Shown piece after piece: positions 1 through 8,212 of a stretch of 64,000 nucleotides of DNA. Below the pieces are notes generated by a model. It did not search any database and was not told the DNA's origin. It saw only the letters and a list, made by a program, of their open reading frames with translations. Numbering within the stretch: the first letter of the stretch is position 1; each line of letters starts with the position of its first letter. This stretch comes from Pristionchus mayeri (lineage: Eukaryota > Nematoda > Chromadorea > Rhabditida > Neodiplogasteridae), in NCBI GenBank assembly GCA_036245805.1, contig BTRK01000004.1, forward strand, positions 17,174,001-17,238,000. The letters are read 5' to 3'. The position numbers and the translations under genes were made by a program.

Positions 1-10
1 TTTACTACAG

Positions 11-969
11 GAGACTCGTGCCGGCAGAAGTGCGAGAAACCTACGGTGTTGATCTAATGGACGAGCACACGGGATTTATCGTGCTCGCAGTGAGAGTGAG
101 CATATTAAAAAGGATTCTAAAATATCACCGCAACGCTATAAACTTTCGCACACATTCCTAACAACAAACACATTTATTCTTCAGAGAACGAACTTCTCCA
201 CGAACACGACCTACATCAGCGCGGAGTCAGTGATTTCCATCACTCACTGCATGATCCTCTTCGGAGCGACTGCTGCCGTGATAATTGTCTGCATCTACAA
301 GACCACCGCTGCCATCAAGTTAGTACTTTATTTTTAGAAATATATTTTTGTTTCTTCGATCTGGTGTTACTTGAGCGTACCGTTACGGTTGTCGCATCTC
401 AGAACCTTCGATGCTCGCATAACAACAGCTGCGAGAAGCATGCACACGCAGTTATTTCGTGCCTTGCTCATTCAGGTTAATTTTCCAAAAAATGCATCTA
501 ATTCAAGGAAGTTCAGACGTGCGTTCCGTGCATCTTCTCGTATACGCCACTCGCAGTGATGCTGCTGCTCGGAGCGGTGACCGGTACCGATCTTGAAATT
601 TGTTTAGCAAATGCAAGAAGGGAGTACAAATATTTTCATAGCAAAACTCAATCGAGAGAACTACAAAAACATTAGAAATTGTGCTCAAACAAATAAATGG
701 TTTAGCTTGATTGCATGTGCTTTCTTTCGCACTCTCACCAGCACCACTCCTATGATTTATGTTACCCAGTAAGTGTTTCAGGAATCTCTCTTGGAGCCTT
801 CGCAAACGTGCTCTACCTCATCACCACCATCTTCCCCGCCATCGACCCCCTTCTCGTGCTGTATTTCATTGTCAAATTCCGCATCGCCGTCATTAAATTG
901 TTCCGGTTGAGCTTTTTTAAGAACGACGCTCGGTCGTCCGTAGTGGCAGTCTCCAACAACACTCTCTAA
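11..969 (+). CDS. Serpentine chemoreceptor (Srd-like 7TM GPCR), 3' five exons; 5' part outside window
   Basis: Five exons join in frame: 11-89, 185-318, 403-475, 517-583 and 782-969 (TAA 967-969). Introns start with GT and end in TACAG, TTCAG, CTCAG, TTCAG and TTTCAG; one is only 41 bp (476-516). The first visible exon has a second possible donor at 96. The joined protein reads, in order: an extracellular-type segment with NFSTNTTYIS; a hydrophobic helix (SITHCMILFGATAAVIIV) ending in a basic loop; TFDARITTAARSMHTQLFRA, typical of the third cytoplasmic loop of nematode Str-superfamily receptors; a helix with TCVPCIFSYTPLAVMLLL; and a last helix ending IFPAIDPLLVLYFIVKFR. The P-x-x-DP-L-x-x-x-YFI pattern near the C-terminus is characteristic of Srd/Srh/Str chemoreceptors. 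A sensory-neuron membrane receptor is the family role; the ligand is unknown. Srh or a related class is an alternative. No break is seen, so the visible part looks intact. Confidence 0.8.
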
Positions 970-1006
970 TTGATGTTGACATTCTTGCAGCTTTGTCGAT
1001 CAATTT

Positions 1007-1012
1007 AATAAA
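1007..1012 (+). promoter_or_regulatory. Poly(A) signal of the chemoreceptor gene
   Basis: AATAAA lies 38 bp after the stop codon of the chemoreceptor gene, a normal distance for a nematode 3' UTR. Confidence 0.6.
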
Positions 1013-1140
1013 TAAGACGATGTGATCAGCACCCATGAGCTTTTCTCCGATTTAAAAAAGTTCATATTCGTTTGTGATCTGAATAATTCCCGAACAAACA
1101 CGTAGTTGAAATATTATCCACGTGGACTCTTTATCATCTC

Positions 1141-1386
1141 CTAACCATTCCCCTCGCACCGGTATTGTAGACAAGTTCGTATATTGTCCCAAATATTTGA
1201 TAAACCATATTTATCAGAATCTGGTGAAAACTTGGCTTTTTCCCCTGTGGACGGTCTGCCAATTGCTTTGACAGCCGTATTCTTCCTCGTAAGAAACACG
1301 ATTTGGTTCTTGCATACGCGACGGTAGTCAGAGCTAGTCGCGTTGTACACGAGGTAAATCGAAGGATTGTTGTTCACGCATTCATT
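1141..1386 (-). CDS. Possible terminal exon of an unknown gene (weak)
   Basis: An open frame of about 80 codons ends with TAG at 1141. Codon choice looks coding-like (NNNPSIYLVYNATSSDYRRV at the start; three more cysteines, one at VCKNQ and two near the end). It has no ATG and I find no clear splice acceptor upstream before an in-frame stop at 1387-1389, so it could be a decayed exon or chance. No family recognised. Confidence 0.2.
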   Translation of the reverse strand, partial: NECVNNNPSIYLVYNATSSDYRRVCKNQIVFLTRKNTAVKAIGRPSTGEKAKFSPDSDKYGLSNIWDNIRTCLQYRCEGNG

Positions 1387-1853
1387 TCATTGTAATAATA
1401 AAATGATAATGCTCGTCTGTGTTCCGATAGATGGAGTAACGAATGAGTGCGAACGGAAACAGTCGTTGACTGGGTAGAGGAAGCAATGAGCCGAACGGTG
1501 AATTAGGCGATTGGAAAATTGTTCATTCACCGGACACCAAAAATACAAATTCCCTTATTCGACAATACTGAAAATTTTTGTTTTCTAAAAGTAGAGTTCT
1601 AATGTTTCTCTGTGATATGTAGCACAATAGAGTATCATGGCAGCGTCCTTATTTAGAAGCGAGCGATGATGTTTCCTGCTTCGACGAACGATCGTCGAAG
1701 CAGGAACCATCCTAAAGTCATTTTCGTTAACGAGCTCAAGCTAGCTCTTTAGTGTATATTAGGGTTGACTTGGCCAATATATGCATGTGTTCAAGTCGCT
1801 TCATGCTTTTTGGGTCAGTATCGATCCTCGTGTAATTTCTCGAAAGCAAAGTA
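1387..1853. other. Non-coding interval between possible exon and mobile element
   Basis: AT-rich sequence with no supportable gene on either strand. The only notable structure is the perfect hairpin at 1673-1706, listed separately. Confidence 0.5.
1673..1706. repeat. Perfect 15-bp inverted repeat with 4-nt loop
   Basis: TTCCTGCTTCGACGA is followed by ACGA and then its exact reverse complement. The flanks (GATGATGT on the left, ACCATCC on the right) add a few imperfect pairs. It could be a hairpin in RNA, a cruciform, or a remnant of a palindromic element. No gene is attached. Confidence 0.85.
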
Positions 1854-2731
1854 TTAGGTTGTTCGGAAAGTTTCTTTCTTTTTTCATGTAAGGACATTTG
1901 TCACTTCTCCGTTATTTAACCTTGACCAATCATCTTATGATTTTTAACACGGTATTGCATACCATTTCGATCGATATATCTTGAGCAAAGGAGGTCCGAA
2001 GTTAGCCCAATCGACTTTTCACCGAGATTTTTAAAGGCGCACATTTCTTTGCAGAACAGAGATAGGCACACAAACGACCCACTATTGTGAAGTACGTCAA
2101 ATAGGGTTATTAGTAAACATAAAGTTTTAAATCTAGCACGTATTACCTAATCTAGCGAAGCGTCGATTGGATAATCCGCACTACGATTTGTTTTTCGAAC
2201 ATAATTTTGAACTTATTGTGCTTCCCCCGACCAACCTAGAGAACAAAGCGATTGTTATTTGCGAAGCACTTTACATGGCCACTTGCTATCCCTAATTAGG
2301 TGGGAATCCAATTACGTATTCAATAGCAGGCTTTCTTCAGAATATTTATGCCGAAATTTGAACATCGAAATGGTGACATATTGATATCTCTCGTCTCTCT
2401 CGAAGGTTGAAAGCCTGGTTTTTCTTTGGTATCATGAATACCAACTCTTGCCCTATCATGCATTATCGGCTTAATATCGGCAGACGTCTAGTTCTCGGAA
2501 AGAAATAACCCAACAAAAAACACTGAAATTCCGTTTTTTGAGGTGTTTTTGGCATTTGCTAACTTTTGACATTTTTTTCTAGCCTGCTATATGACCGAGA
2601 TGCGATTTGAACATACTGCAGTATTACACCGCCAAGGCCCTTACATATACCATAGACAAAATAATTGAAGTCGAATGCAACAAGAATTGGCATGACAAAA
2701 ATAAAAGAAAGAAACTTTCCGAACAACCTAA
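1854..2731. mobile_element. Non-autonomous mariner-like (Tc1/mariner) element
   Basis: The ends are perfect 29-bp terminal inverted repeats (left 1854-1882, right 2703-2731, beginning TTAGGTTGTTCGGAAAG). Both are flanked by TA (1852-1853 and 2732-2733), the target duplication of Tc1/mariner elements. The start TTAGGTTG is common for mariner termini. The interior is 878 bp less the ends, full of stops on both strands, with no readable transposase or D,D(34)D signature. It is therefore a deletion derivative or MITE that would depend on a transposase from elsewhere. The perfect match of the two ends suggests recent activity. Confidence 0.88.
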
Positions 2732-2812
2732 TACAAGAAATGTCATAAATCGGGAGCAAAGGCAGGATGCGTAATTCAAATTTTAACCACAATACTTTTA
2801 GCTCGTTTCTCG

Positions 2813-2818
2813 TTTATT
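2813..2818 (-). promoter_or_regulatory. Poly(A) signal of the minus-strand gene
   Basis: AATAAA on the minus strand, about 140 bp after the stop codon at 2956-2958. It supports the view that the frame ending there is a real gene end. Confidence 0.45.
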
Positions 2819-2955
2819 GATGCGAATTATTAGTACACAGTTCGTTTGAGATATCAATGTGTGAAAATGCGCACGGCGACACCTGTCCCGAGAGGGATGA
2901 TGTATGTGTGTTGTATTGAATTTCACATAATTTTCATAAAGAAGTAACATTCCAA

Positions 2956-3269
2956 TTAACACGTCAATCCTGTCTTGTACTTGCAAATTGGGCATTCGTC
3001 CTTGGTGCTAGCGTACTGTTGATCTAGGCGTTGCTCGAATAGTGACAGTGCCTTTTGTACTCTGAACATAAATTTGATCTGAATTTTTCTAACTTTTCGC
3101 AAGACTGACTTAGGCAGATTCAACATCTGGATTTTTCGCGATTCGTCCTTTGCTGCGCTTCCAAATCGTTTGACTCCTGGAATAAGACATGTAAAAATAG
3201 TTGTGATGTCGATATCTTGCGGCCAAATCACTGAAAACATGAGCATACCACGGTGGAACATGAAGAGGA
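2956..3269 (-). CDS. Unrecognised protein, last two exons, cut off by the 5S/U4 array
   Basis: Terminal exon 3176-2956 (minus strand) follows a good acceptor (CTTATTCCAG). It can be joined in frame, through a 72-bp intron (3248-3177, donor GTATGC), to an upstream exon fragment 3269-3249 encoding ILFMFHR. The terminal exon encodes about 74 residues, rich in Lys/Arg, and ends in TKDECPICKYKTGLTC with a CPIC motif. It includes KSVLRKVRKIQIKFMFRVQK, a basic amphipathic stretch. I do not recognise the family. The upstream exon meets the first array unit at 3269/3270, so the 5' part of the gene is absent here: either the array landed in the gene, or this is a displaced 3' fragment. Reading straight through the intron is also open, so an unspliced exon is possible. 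Confidence 0.4.
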
Positions 3270-3278
3270 TTAGCCCTC

Positions 3279-3397
3279 GCTTACGACCATACCCCGTTGA
3301 GAACACGACATCCCGTCCGATCTGTCAAGTTAAGCAACGGTGGGCCCAGTTAGTACTTGGATCGGAGACAGCTTGGGAATCCTGGGTGTTGTAAGCA
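3279..3397 (+). rRNA. 5S ribosomal RNA, copy 1
   Basis: The 119-nt gene starts GCTTACGACC and ends GTTGTAAGCA. Its first and last nine bases pair to form helix I. The central block (nt 36-60) and the GGATCGGAGAC box C region (nt 81-91) match eukaryotic 5S internal promoters recognised by TFIIIA, and the whole resembles nematode 5S. RNA polymerase III transcription is expected, stopping at the T-run just downstream. This edge copy differs from all others by G to A at 3370 (nt 92), within box C. It may be less active or a boundary relic. Confidence 0.95.
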
Positions 3398-3411
3398 TTT
3401 TGCTATTTTTT
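3398..3411 (+). terminator. RNA polymerase III oligo-T terminators after 5S (copy 1; same in each unit)
   Basis: TTTT at 3398-3401 directly follows the 5S 3' end, and TTTTTT at 3406-3411 is a stronger backup. Both are kept in all units, except that copy 3 has C as the first base (6687). Confidence 0.75.
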
Positions 3412-4056
3412 ATAACCGGATATTGGCTTTTTCTCGTTTCTAGTCAATTTTTGCACCTTTTTAAAGGCTGCTTTCGATTGCTATTCATCGATTACGACAC
3501 GACAAACTATCAAAAAAGTCCGAGTTTTCCTACTCAGGTGTAAATAATTCCGATTTTTTCTGAAAATGAGTGAAAATTTTGAAGCTAAACCTTCGCCTTT
3601 GCTCTCAAAAGTTTCCGCCTATGCTCAACCACTCCCAAAAATGACCTTAACTTATGCCGTCAACTTTCAGCCGACACCTGTCGGAAGGCAGATACTAGCC
3701 AGAGGGTTACGGTAATCATTATCAGGGGTGCTGTAGCTTTGTCTGGTTATCCGCTGTGGCTAGCATTGAACGCCGAGCACTGCCGCCGTAGTGGCCTGCT
3801 TTTCCGCCCATGTTGCCCACTCAATAACCCATATAGTAACCATCATTGGGGTACGGTAACAATCCCCAGGTGTACTGTAGTTGTCCACGAATCAGTACCA
3901 GCCCACTGCCCACTGTCTCTAGACACCCTGGCAGGTTCGCGCGTCCAACGGCGGCCATGTCTCGATTCTGTCTACCCGATTTTAGCAGGGTCGCACTTTT
4001 TCTCAATTTCTCATCCCATTACCCTTCGTACTTTGTGTTATAGAATACGATACTTT
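3398..4056. other. Convergent spacer between 5S and U4 (unit 1 as example)
   Basis: This 659-bp spacer lies between the 3' ends of the two RNA genes. It holds the pol III T-runs, an Sm-site-like AATTTTTG followed by a short hairpin (3446-3471, +), a palindrome CCGACACCTGTCGG (3671-3684), and a degenerate repeated motif (3707-3743, about 3834-3856, 3851-3885). No protein gene is supportable: the longest frame (3739-4146) is interrupted by a stop in copies 10-11 and 28-37. No SL RNA was found. Confidence 0.7.
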
Positions 4057-4197
4057 TTGCCCCTTCGGGCTTGCAAAAATTGCATACGGCACCCGTATTT
4101 CAGGGGCCGTAGCGGGCAATTGGGAAAAGTTTTCAACCAGCAATAAACGCACCTCGGCTAAGCCTCATTGGTCACGTTACCGCCACTGCGCAAAGCT
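4057..4197 (-). ncRNA. U4 spliceosomal snRNA, copy 1
   Basis: On the minus strand the RNA starts AGCTTTGCGCAGTGGCGG, the invariant U4 5' end that forms stem II with U6. Next comes the 5' stem-loop (nt 20-52) with the kink-turn elements CCAATGAGG and CCGAGG that bind the 15.5K/Snu13 protein. TTGCTGGTTGAAAAC follows: the stem I strand for U6, here with G-U wobble pairs against U6 AUUAGC. Then come ACTTTTCCCAAT, a central stem-loop (4085-4111, TACGGC pairing with GCCGTA), an Sm site AATTTTTG (4074-4081) and a terminal GCCC-GAAG-GGGC hairpin (4059-4070). Length is about 141 nt, as in other animals; the exact 3' end is estimated. U4 chaperones U6 in the U4/U6.U5 tri-snRNP. Pol II transcription with a PSE around 4247-4267 is expected, but no PSE consensus was recognised. 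Confidence 0.95.
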
Positions 4198-4455
4198 GAT
4201 GAGAGACGGAAAGGGAGATCTTACCTAGGGCGAGTGCTCTCTGCACGCGCCGGGACTGAAAAGGCCCCTTATCCGCTGATTCTAGAGAGCGCACACTCTT
4301 TATCCAGCGAAACAATTGCATGGATTCGACCCCGGATCCATCAGAGTGTCCTGAAGAACTCAAGGAGAAGGGGGCCAACCATCGGCAGGAACCTCGAAAC
4401 TCCGCTGAGAAGGAGATCGGAGCAACTCCCCGATCCCACACCCCCGAATTCGGAT

Positions 4456-4475
4456 CAACTCTATCAATAGAGTTG
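4456..4475. repeat. Perfect 8-bp inverted repeat in divergent spacer (unit 1; present in each unit)
   Basis: CAACTCTA, loop TCAA, TAGAGTTG. Copy 2 has a C near 6116 that breaks one pair, so the hairpin is not strictly maintained. Confidence 0.7.
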
Positions 4476-4513
4476 GGTCGGCGCAGGTCTAGGAAGGGAA
4501 TCGAACAGTAAAG

Positions 4514-4560
4514 TGGAGAGCGAGAGAAGAGAGATTGCATAGAGAAAGAGAAAGAACTCT
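4514..4560. repeat. GAGA-rich purine tract (unit 1; present in each unit)
   Basis: A nearly all-purine run of GAGA/AGAAAG repeats, broken by a short TTGCAT. A CT-rich segment with TGCATTCTCTCTCGG follows 3' of it, so the two can form an imperfect hairpin. GAGA tracts often stay nucleosome-poor; a role here is inference. Confidence 0.6.
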
Positions 4561-4807
4561 CCGTCGTTTGCATTCTCTCTCGGATGTGAGTCTCGGAGCG
4601 AATGTTTCTGGCAATGTGCCAACAAAATACAATACATTCTTTTCAAAACGCAATCCATTGGAGTCTAGATCTTCCCAAAAAGATCAGGTGGACATCAGTG
4701 ATGGCAAATCGATACCTGCTCTCCTTCTTTCACACGCTCTCTCGCTCCGTATTATCAGCGAAAGATCACACGAAATGAGCAGAACGCATGTCGATTTGAC
4801 ATCTCGG

Positions 4808-4836
4808 ATTGATCTTTGATCTCGGGAAAGATCAAT
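4808..4836. repeat. 10-bp inverted repeat upstream of next 5S (unit 1; present in each unit)
   Basis: ATTGATCTTT, 9-nt loop, AAAGATCAAT, about 90 bp before the next 5S start. It is invariant in the copies I compared. Confidence 0.65.
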
Positions 4837-4922
4837 TCATTTTCCAGTAATCGCATTTTCCTCCACCATCTAGAGCGCACCGATTTGCAGGATACTGGCC
4901 GATTCTTTCACCATTAGCCCTC

Positions 4923-5041
4923 GCTTACGACCATACCCCGTTGAGAACACGACATCCCGTCCGATCTGTCAAGTTAAGCAACGGTGGGCCCAGTTAGTAC
5001 TTGGATCGGAGACGGCTTGGGAATCCTGGGTGTTGTAAGCA
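4923..5041 (+). rRNA. 5S ribosomal RNA, copy 2
   Basis: Reference copy for this array: G at nt 92 (GAGACGGC) and the full TTTT after the 3' end. Confidence 0.97.
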
Positions 5042-5700
5042 TTTTGCTATTTTTTATAACCGGATATTGGCTTTTTCTCGTTTCTAGTCAATTTTTGCAC
5101 CTTTTTAAAGGCTGCTTTCGATTGCTATTCATCGATTACGACACGACAAACTATCAAAAAAGTCCGAGTTTTCCTACTCAGGTGTAAATAATTCCGATTT
5201 TTTCTGAAAATGAGAGAAAATTTTGAAGCTAAACCTTCGCCTTTGCTCTCAAAAGTTTCCGCCTATGCTCAACCACTCCCAAAAATGACCTTAACTTATG
5301 CCGTCAACTTTCAGCCGACACCTGTCGGAAGGCAGATACTAGCCAGAGGGTTACGGTAATCATTATCAGGGGTGCTGTAGCTTTGTCTGGTTATCCGCTG
5401 TGGCTAGCATTGAACGCCGAGCACTGCCGCCGTAGTGGCCTGCTTTTCCGCCCATGTTGCCCACTCAATAACCCATATAGTAACCATCATTGGGGTACGG
5501 TAACAATCCCCAGGTGTACTGTAGTTGTCCACGAATCAGTACCAGCCCACTGCCCACTGTCTCTAGACACCCTGGCAGGTTCGCGCGTCCAACGGCGGCC
5601 ATGTCTCGATTCTGTCTACCCGATTTTAGCAGGGTCGCACTTTTTCTCAATTTCTCATCCCATTACCCTTCGTACTTTGTGTTATAGAATACGATACTTT

Positions 5701-5841
5701 TTGCCCCTTCGGGCTTGCAAAAATTGCATACGGCACCCGTATTTCAGGGGCCGTAGCGGGCAATTGGGAAAAGTTTTCAACCAGCAATAAACGCACCTCG
5801 GCTAAGCCTCATTGGTCACGTTACCGCCACTGCGCAAAGCT
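5701..5841 (-). ncRNA. U4 snRNA, copy 2
   Basis: RNA identical to copy 1. The base at 5848, seven positions upstream of the start, is C instead of G. Confidence 0.95.
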
Positions 5842-6567
5842 GATGAGACACGGAAAGGGAGATCTTACCTAGGGCGAGTGCTCTCTGCACGCGCCGGGAC
5901 AGAAAAGGCCCCTTATCCGCTGATTCTAGAGAGCGCACACTCTTTATCCAGCGAAACAATTGCATGGATTCGACCCCGGATCCATCAGAGTGTCCTGAAG
6001 AACTCAAGGAGAAGGGGGCCAACCATCGGCAGGAACCTCGAAACTCCGCTGAGAAGGAGATCGGAGCAACTCCCCCGATCCCACACCCCCGAATTCGGAT
6101 CAACTCTATCAATAGACTTGGGTCGGCGCAGGTCTAGGAAGGGAATCGAACAGTAAAGTGGAGAGCGAGAGAAGAGAGATTGCATAGAGAAAGAGAAAGA
6201 ACTCTCCGTCGTTTGCATTCTCTCTCGGATGTGAGTCTCGGAGCGAATGTTTCTGGCAATGTGCCAACAAAATACAATACATTCTTTTCAAAACGCAATC
6301 CATTGGAGTCTAGATCTTCCCAAAAAGATCAGGTGGACATCAGTGATGGCAAATCGATACCTGCTCTCCTTCTTTCACACGCTCTCTCGCTCCGTATTAT
6401 CAGCGAAAGATCACACGAAATGAGCAGAACGCATGTCGATTTGACATCTCGGATTGATCTTTGATCTCGGGAAAGATCAATTCATTTTCCAGTAATCGCA
6501 TTTTCCTCCACCATCTAGAGCGCACCGATTTGCAGGATACTGGCCGATTCTTTCACCATTAGCCCTC

Positions 6568-6686
6568 GCTTACGACCATACCCCGTTGAGAACACGACAT
6601 CCCGTCCGATCTGTCAAGTTAAGCAACGGTGGGCCCAGTTAGTACTTGGATCGGAGACGGCTTGGGAATCCTGGGTGTTGTAAGCA
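6568..6686 (+). rRNA. 5S ribosomal RNA, copy 3
   Basis: Mature sequence as copy 2. The first base after the gene (6687) is C, reducing the adjacent T-run from four to three; the T6 run further on is intact. Confidence 0.96.
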
Positions 6687-7345
6687 CTTTGCTATTTTTT
6701 ATAACCGGATATTGGCTTTTTCTCGTTTCTAGTCAATTTTTGCACCTTTTTAAAGGCTGCTTTCGATTGCTATTCATCGATTACGACACGACAAACTATC
6801 AAAAAAGTCCGAGTTTTCCTACTCAGGTGTAAATAATTCCGATTTTTTCTGAAAATGAGTGAACATTTTGAAGCTAAACCTTCGCCTTTGCTCTCAAAAG
6901 TTTCCGCCTATGCTCAACCACTCCCAAAAATGACCTTAACTTATGCCGTCAACTTTCAGCCGACACCTGTCGGAAGGCAGATACTAGCCAGAGGGTTACG
7001 GTAATCATTATCAGGGGTGCTGTAGCTTTGTCTGGTTATCCGCTGTGGCTAGCATTGAACGCCGAGCACTGCCGCCGTAGTGGCCTGCTTTTCCGCCCAT
7101 GTTGCCCACTCAATAACCCATATAGTAACCATCATTGGGGTACGGTAACAATCCCCAGGTGTACTGTAGTTGTCCACGAATCAGTACCAGCCCACTGCCC
7201 ACTGTCTCTAGACACCCTGGCAGGTTCGCGCGTCCAACGGCGGCCATGTCTCGATTCTGTCTACCCGATTTTAGCAGGGTCGCACTTTTTCTCAATTTCT
7301 CATCCCATTACCCTTCGTACTTTGTGTTATAGAATACGATACTTT

Positions 7346-7486
7346 TTGCCCCTTCGGGCTTGCAAAAATTGCATACGGCACCCGTATTTCAGGGGCCGTA
7401 GCGGGCAATTGGGAAAAGTTTTCAACCAGCAATAAACGCACCTCGGCTAAGCCTCATTGGTCACGTTACCGCCACTGCGCAAAGCT
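7346..7486 (-). ncRNA. U4 snRNA, copy 3
   Basis: As copy 1; shares with copy 1 the promoter-region T about 60 bp upstream (GGGACTGAAA on the + strand). Confidence 0.95.
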
Positions 7487-8212
7487 GATGAGAGACGGAA
7501 AGGGAGATCTTACCTAGGGCGAGTGCTCTCTGCACGCGCCGGGACTGAAAAGGCCCCTTATCCGCTGATTCTAGAGAGCGCACACTCTTTATCCAGCGAA
7601 ACAATTGCATGGATTCGACCCCGGATCCATCAGAGTGTCCTGAAGAACTCAAGGAGAAGGGGGCCAACCATCGGCAGGAACCTCGAAACTCCGCTGAGAA
7701 GGAGATCGGAGCAACTCCCCCGATCCCACACCCCCGAATTCGGATCAACTCTATCAATAGAGTTGGGTCGGCGCAGGTCTAGGAAGGGAATCGAACAGTA
7801 AAGTGGAGAGCGAGAGAAGAGAGATTGCATAGAGAAAGAGAAAGAACTCTCCGTCGTTTGCATTCTCTCTCGGATGTGAGTCTCGGAGCGAATGTTTCTG
7901 GCAATGTGCCAACAAAATACAATACATTCTTTTCAAAACGCAATCCATTGGAGTCTAGATCTTCCCAAAAAGATCAGGTGGACATCAGTGATGGCAAATC
8001 GATACCTGCTCTCCTTCTTTCACACGCTCTCTCGCTCCGTATTATCAGCGAAAGATCACACGAAATGAGCAGAACGCATGTCGATTTGACATCTCGGATT
8101 GATCTTTGATCTCGGGAAAGATCAATTCATTTTCCAGTAATCGCATTTTCCTCCACCATCTAGAGCGCACCGATTTGCAGGATACTGGCCGATTCTTTCA
8201 CCATTAGCCCTC

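Larger units (their letters stand above)
4198..4922. other. Divergent spacer between U4 promoter side and next 5S (unit 1 as example)
   Basis: This 725-bp spacer should contain the U4 promoter at its left end and any upstream element of the next 5S at its right end. It holds a perfect 8-bp-stem hairpin (4456-4475), a purine-rich GAGA tract (4514-4560) followed by a partly complementary CT-rich stretch, and short inverted repeats at 4668-4685 and 4808-4836. Open frames here overlap on both strands, use no recognisable domains and are taken as chance. No tRNA, snoRNA or SL RNA is supportable. Confidence 0.65.

Noticed and set aside
503..805. 100-codon minus-strand frame over the chemoreceptor gene
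   Set aside because: It is antisense to well-supported spliced exons and has no domain; it is a shadow frame.
2559..2792. 77-codon minus-strand frame at the right end of the mobile element
   Set aside because: It runs across the terminal inverted repeat and the TA site and shows no transposase motifs, so it is a chance frame.
3570..3591. Minus-strand GGTTTA start as an SL1-like leader
   Set aside because: Only the first six bases match SL1, and no GT donor follows at the right place.
3587..3618. U5-snRNA-like stem and loop (AAACCTTCGCCTTT...AAAAGTTTCCG)
   Set aside because: It looks like U5 loop I at first glance, but the invariant GCCUUUUAC is GCCTTTGCT, the rest of U5 is missing, and no Sm site follows.
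3739..4146. 135-codon open frame repeated in most units
   Set aside because: It overlaps the 3' half of the U4 gene on the other strand, has no domain, and is interrupted by TGA in copies 10-11 and 28-37 without other decay, so it is not under coding selection.
4227..4253. U1 stem-loop II-like segment (AGGGCGAG...GCAC...CCGG) after a CTTACCT
   Set aside because: It lies in the U4 upstream region and lacks the U1 5' end, stem-loop I, the U1A loop and an Sm site. Chance resemblance.
4196..4279. C/D-box snoRNA on the + strand (CTGATGA ... CTGA)
   Set aside because: The C box lacks its first purine, there is no terminal stem, and it overlaps the U4 start and promoter on the other strand.
4497..4506. 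tRNA B box-like GTTCGATTCC on the minus strand
   Set aside because: There is no A box and no cloverleaf in the preceding sequence, which is CT-rich.
4168..4573. Overlapping 64-133 codon frames on both strands of the divergent spacer
   Set aside because: They are mutually overlapping and arginine/serine-rich because of the GAGA and CT tracts, with no conserved domain. They persist only because the units are near-identical copies.
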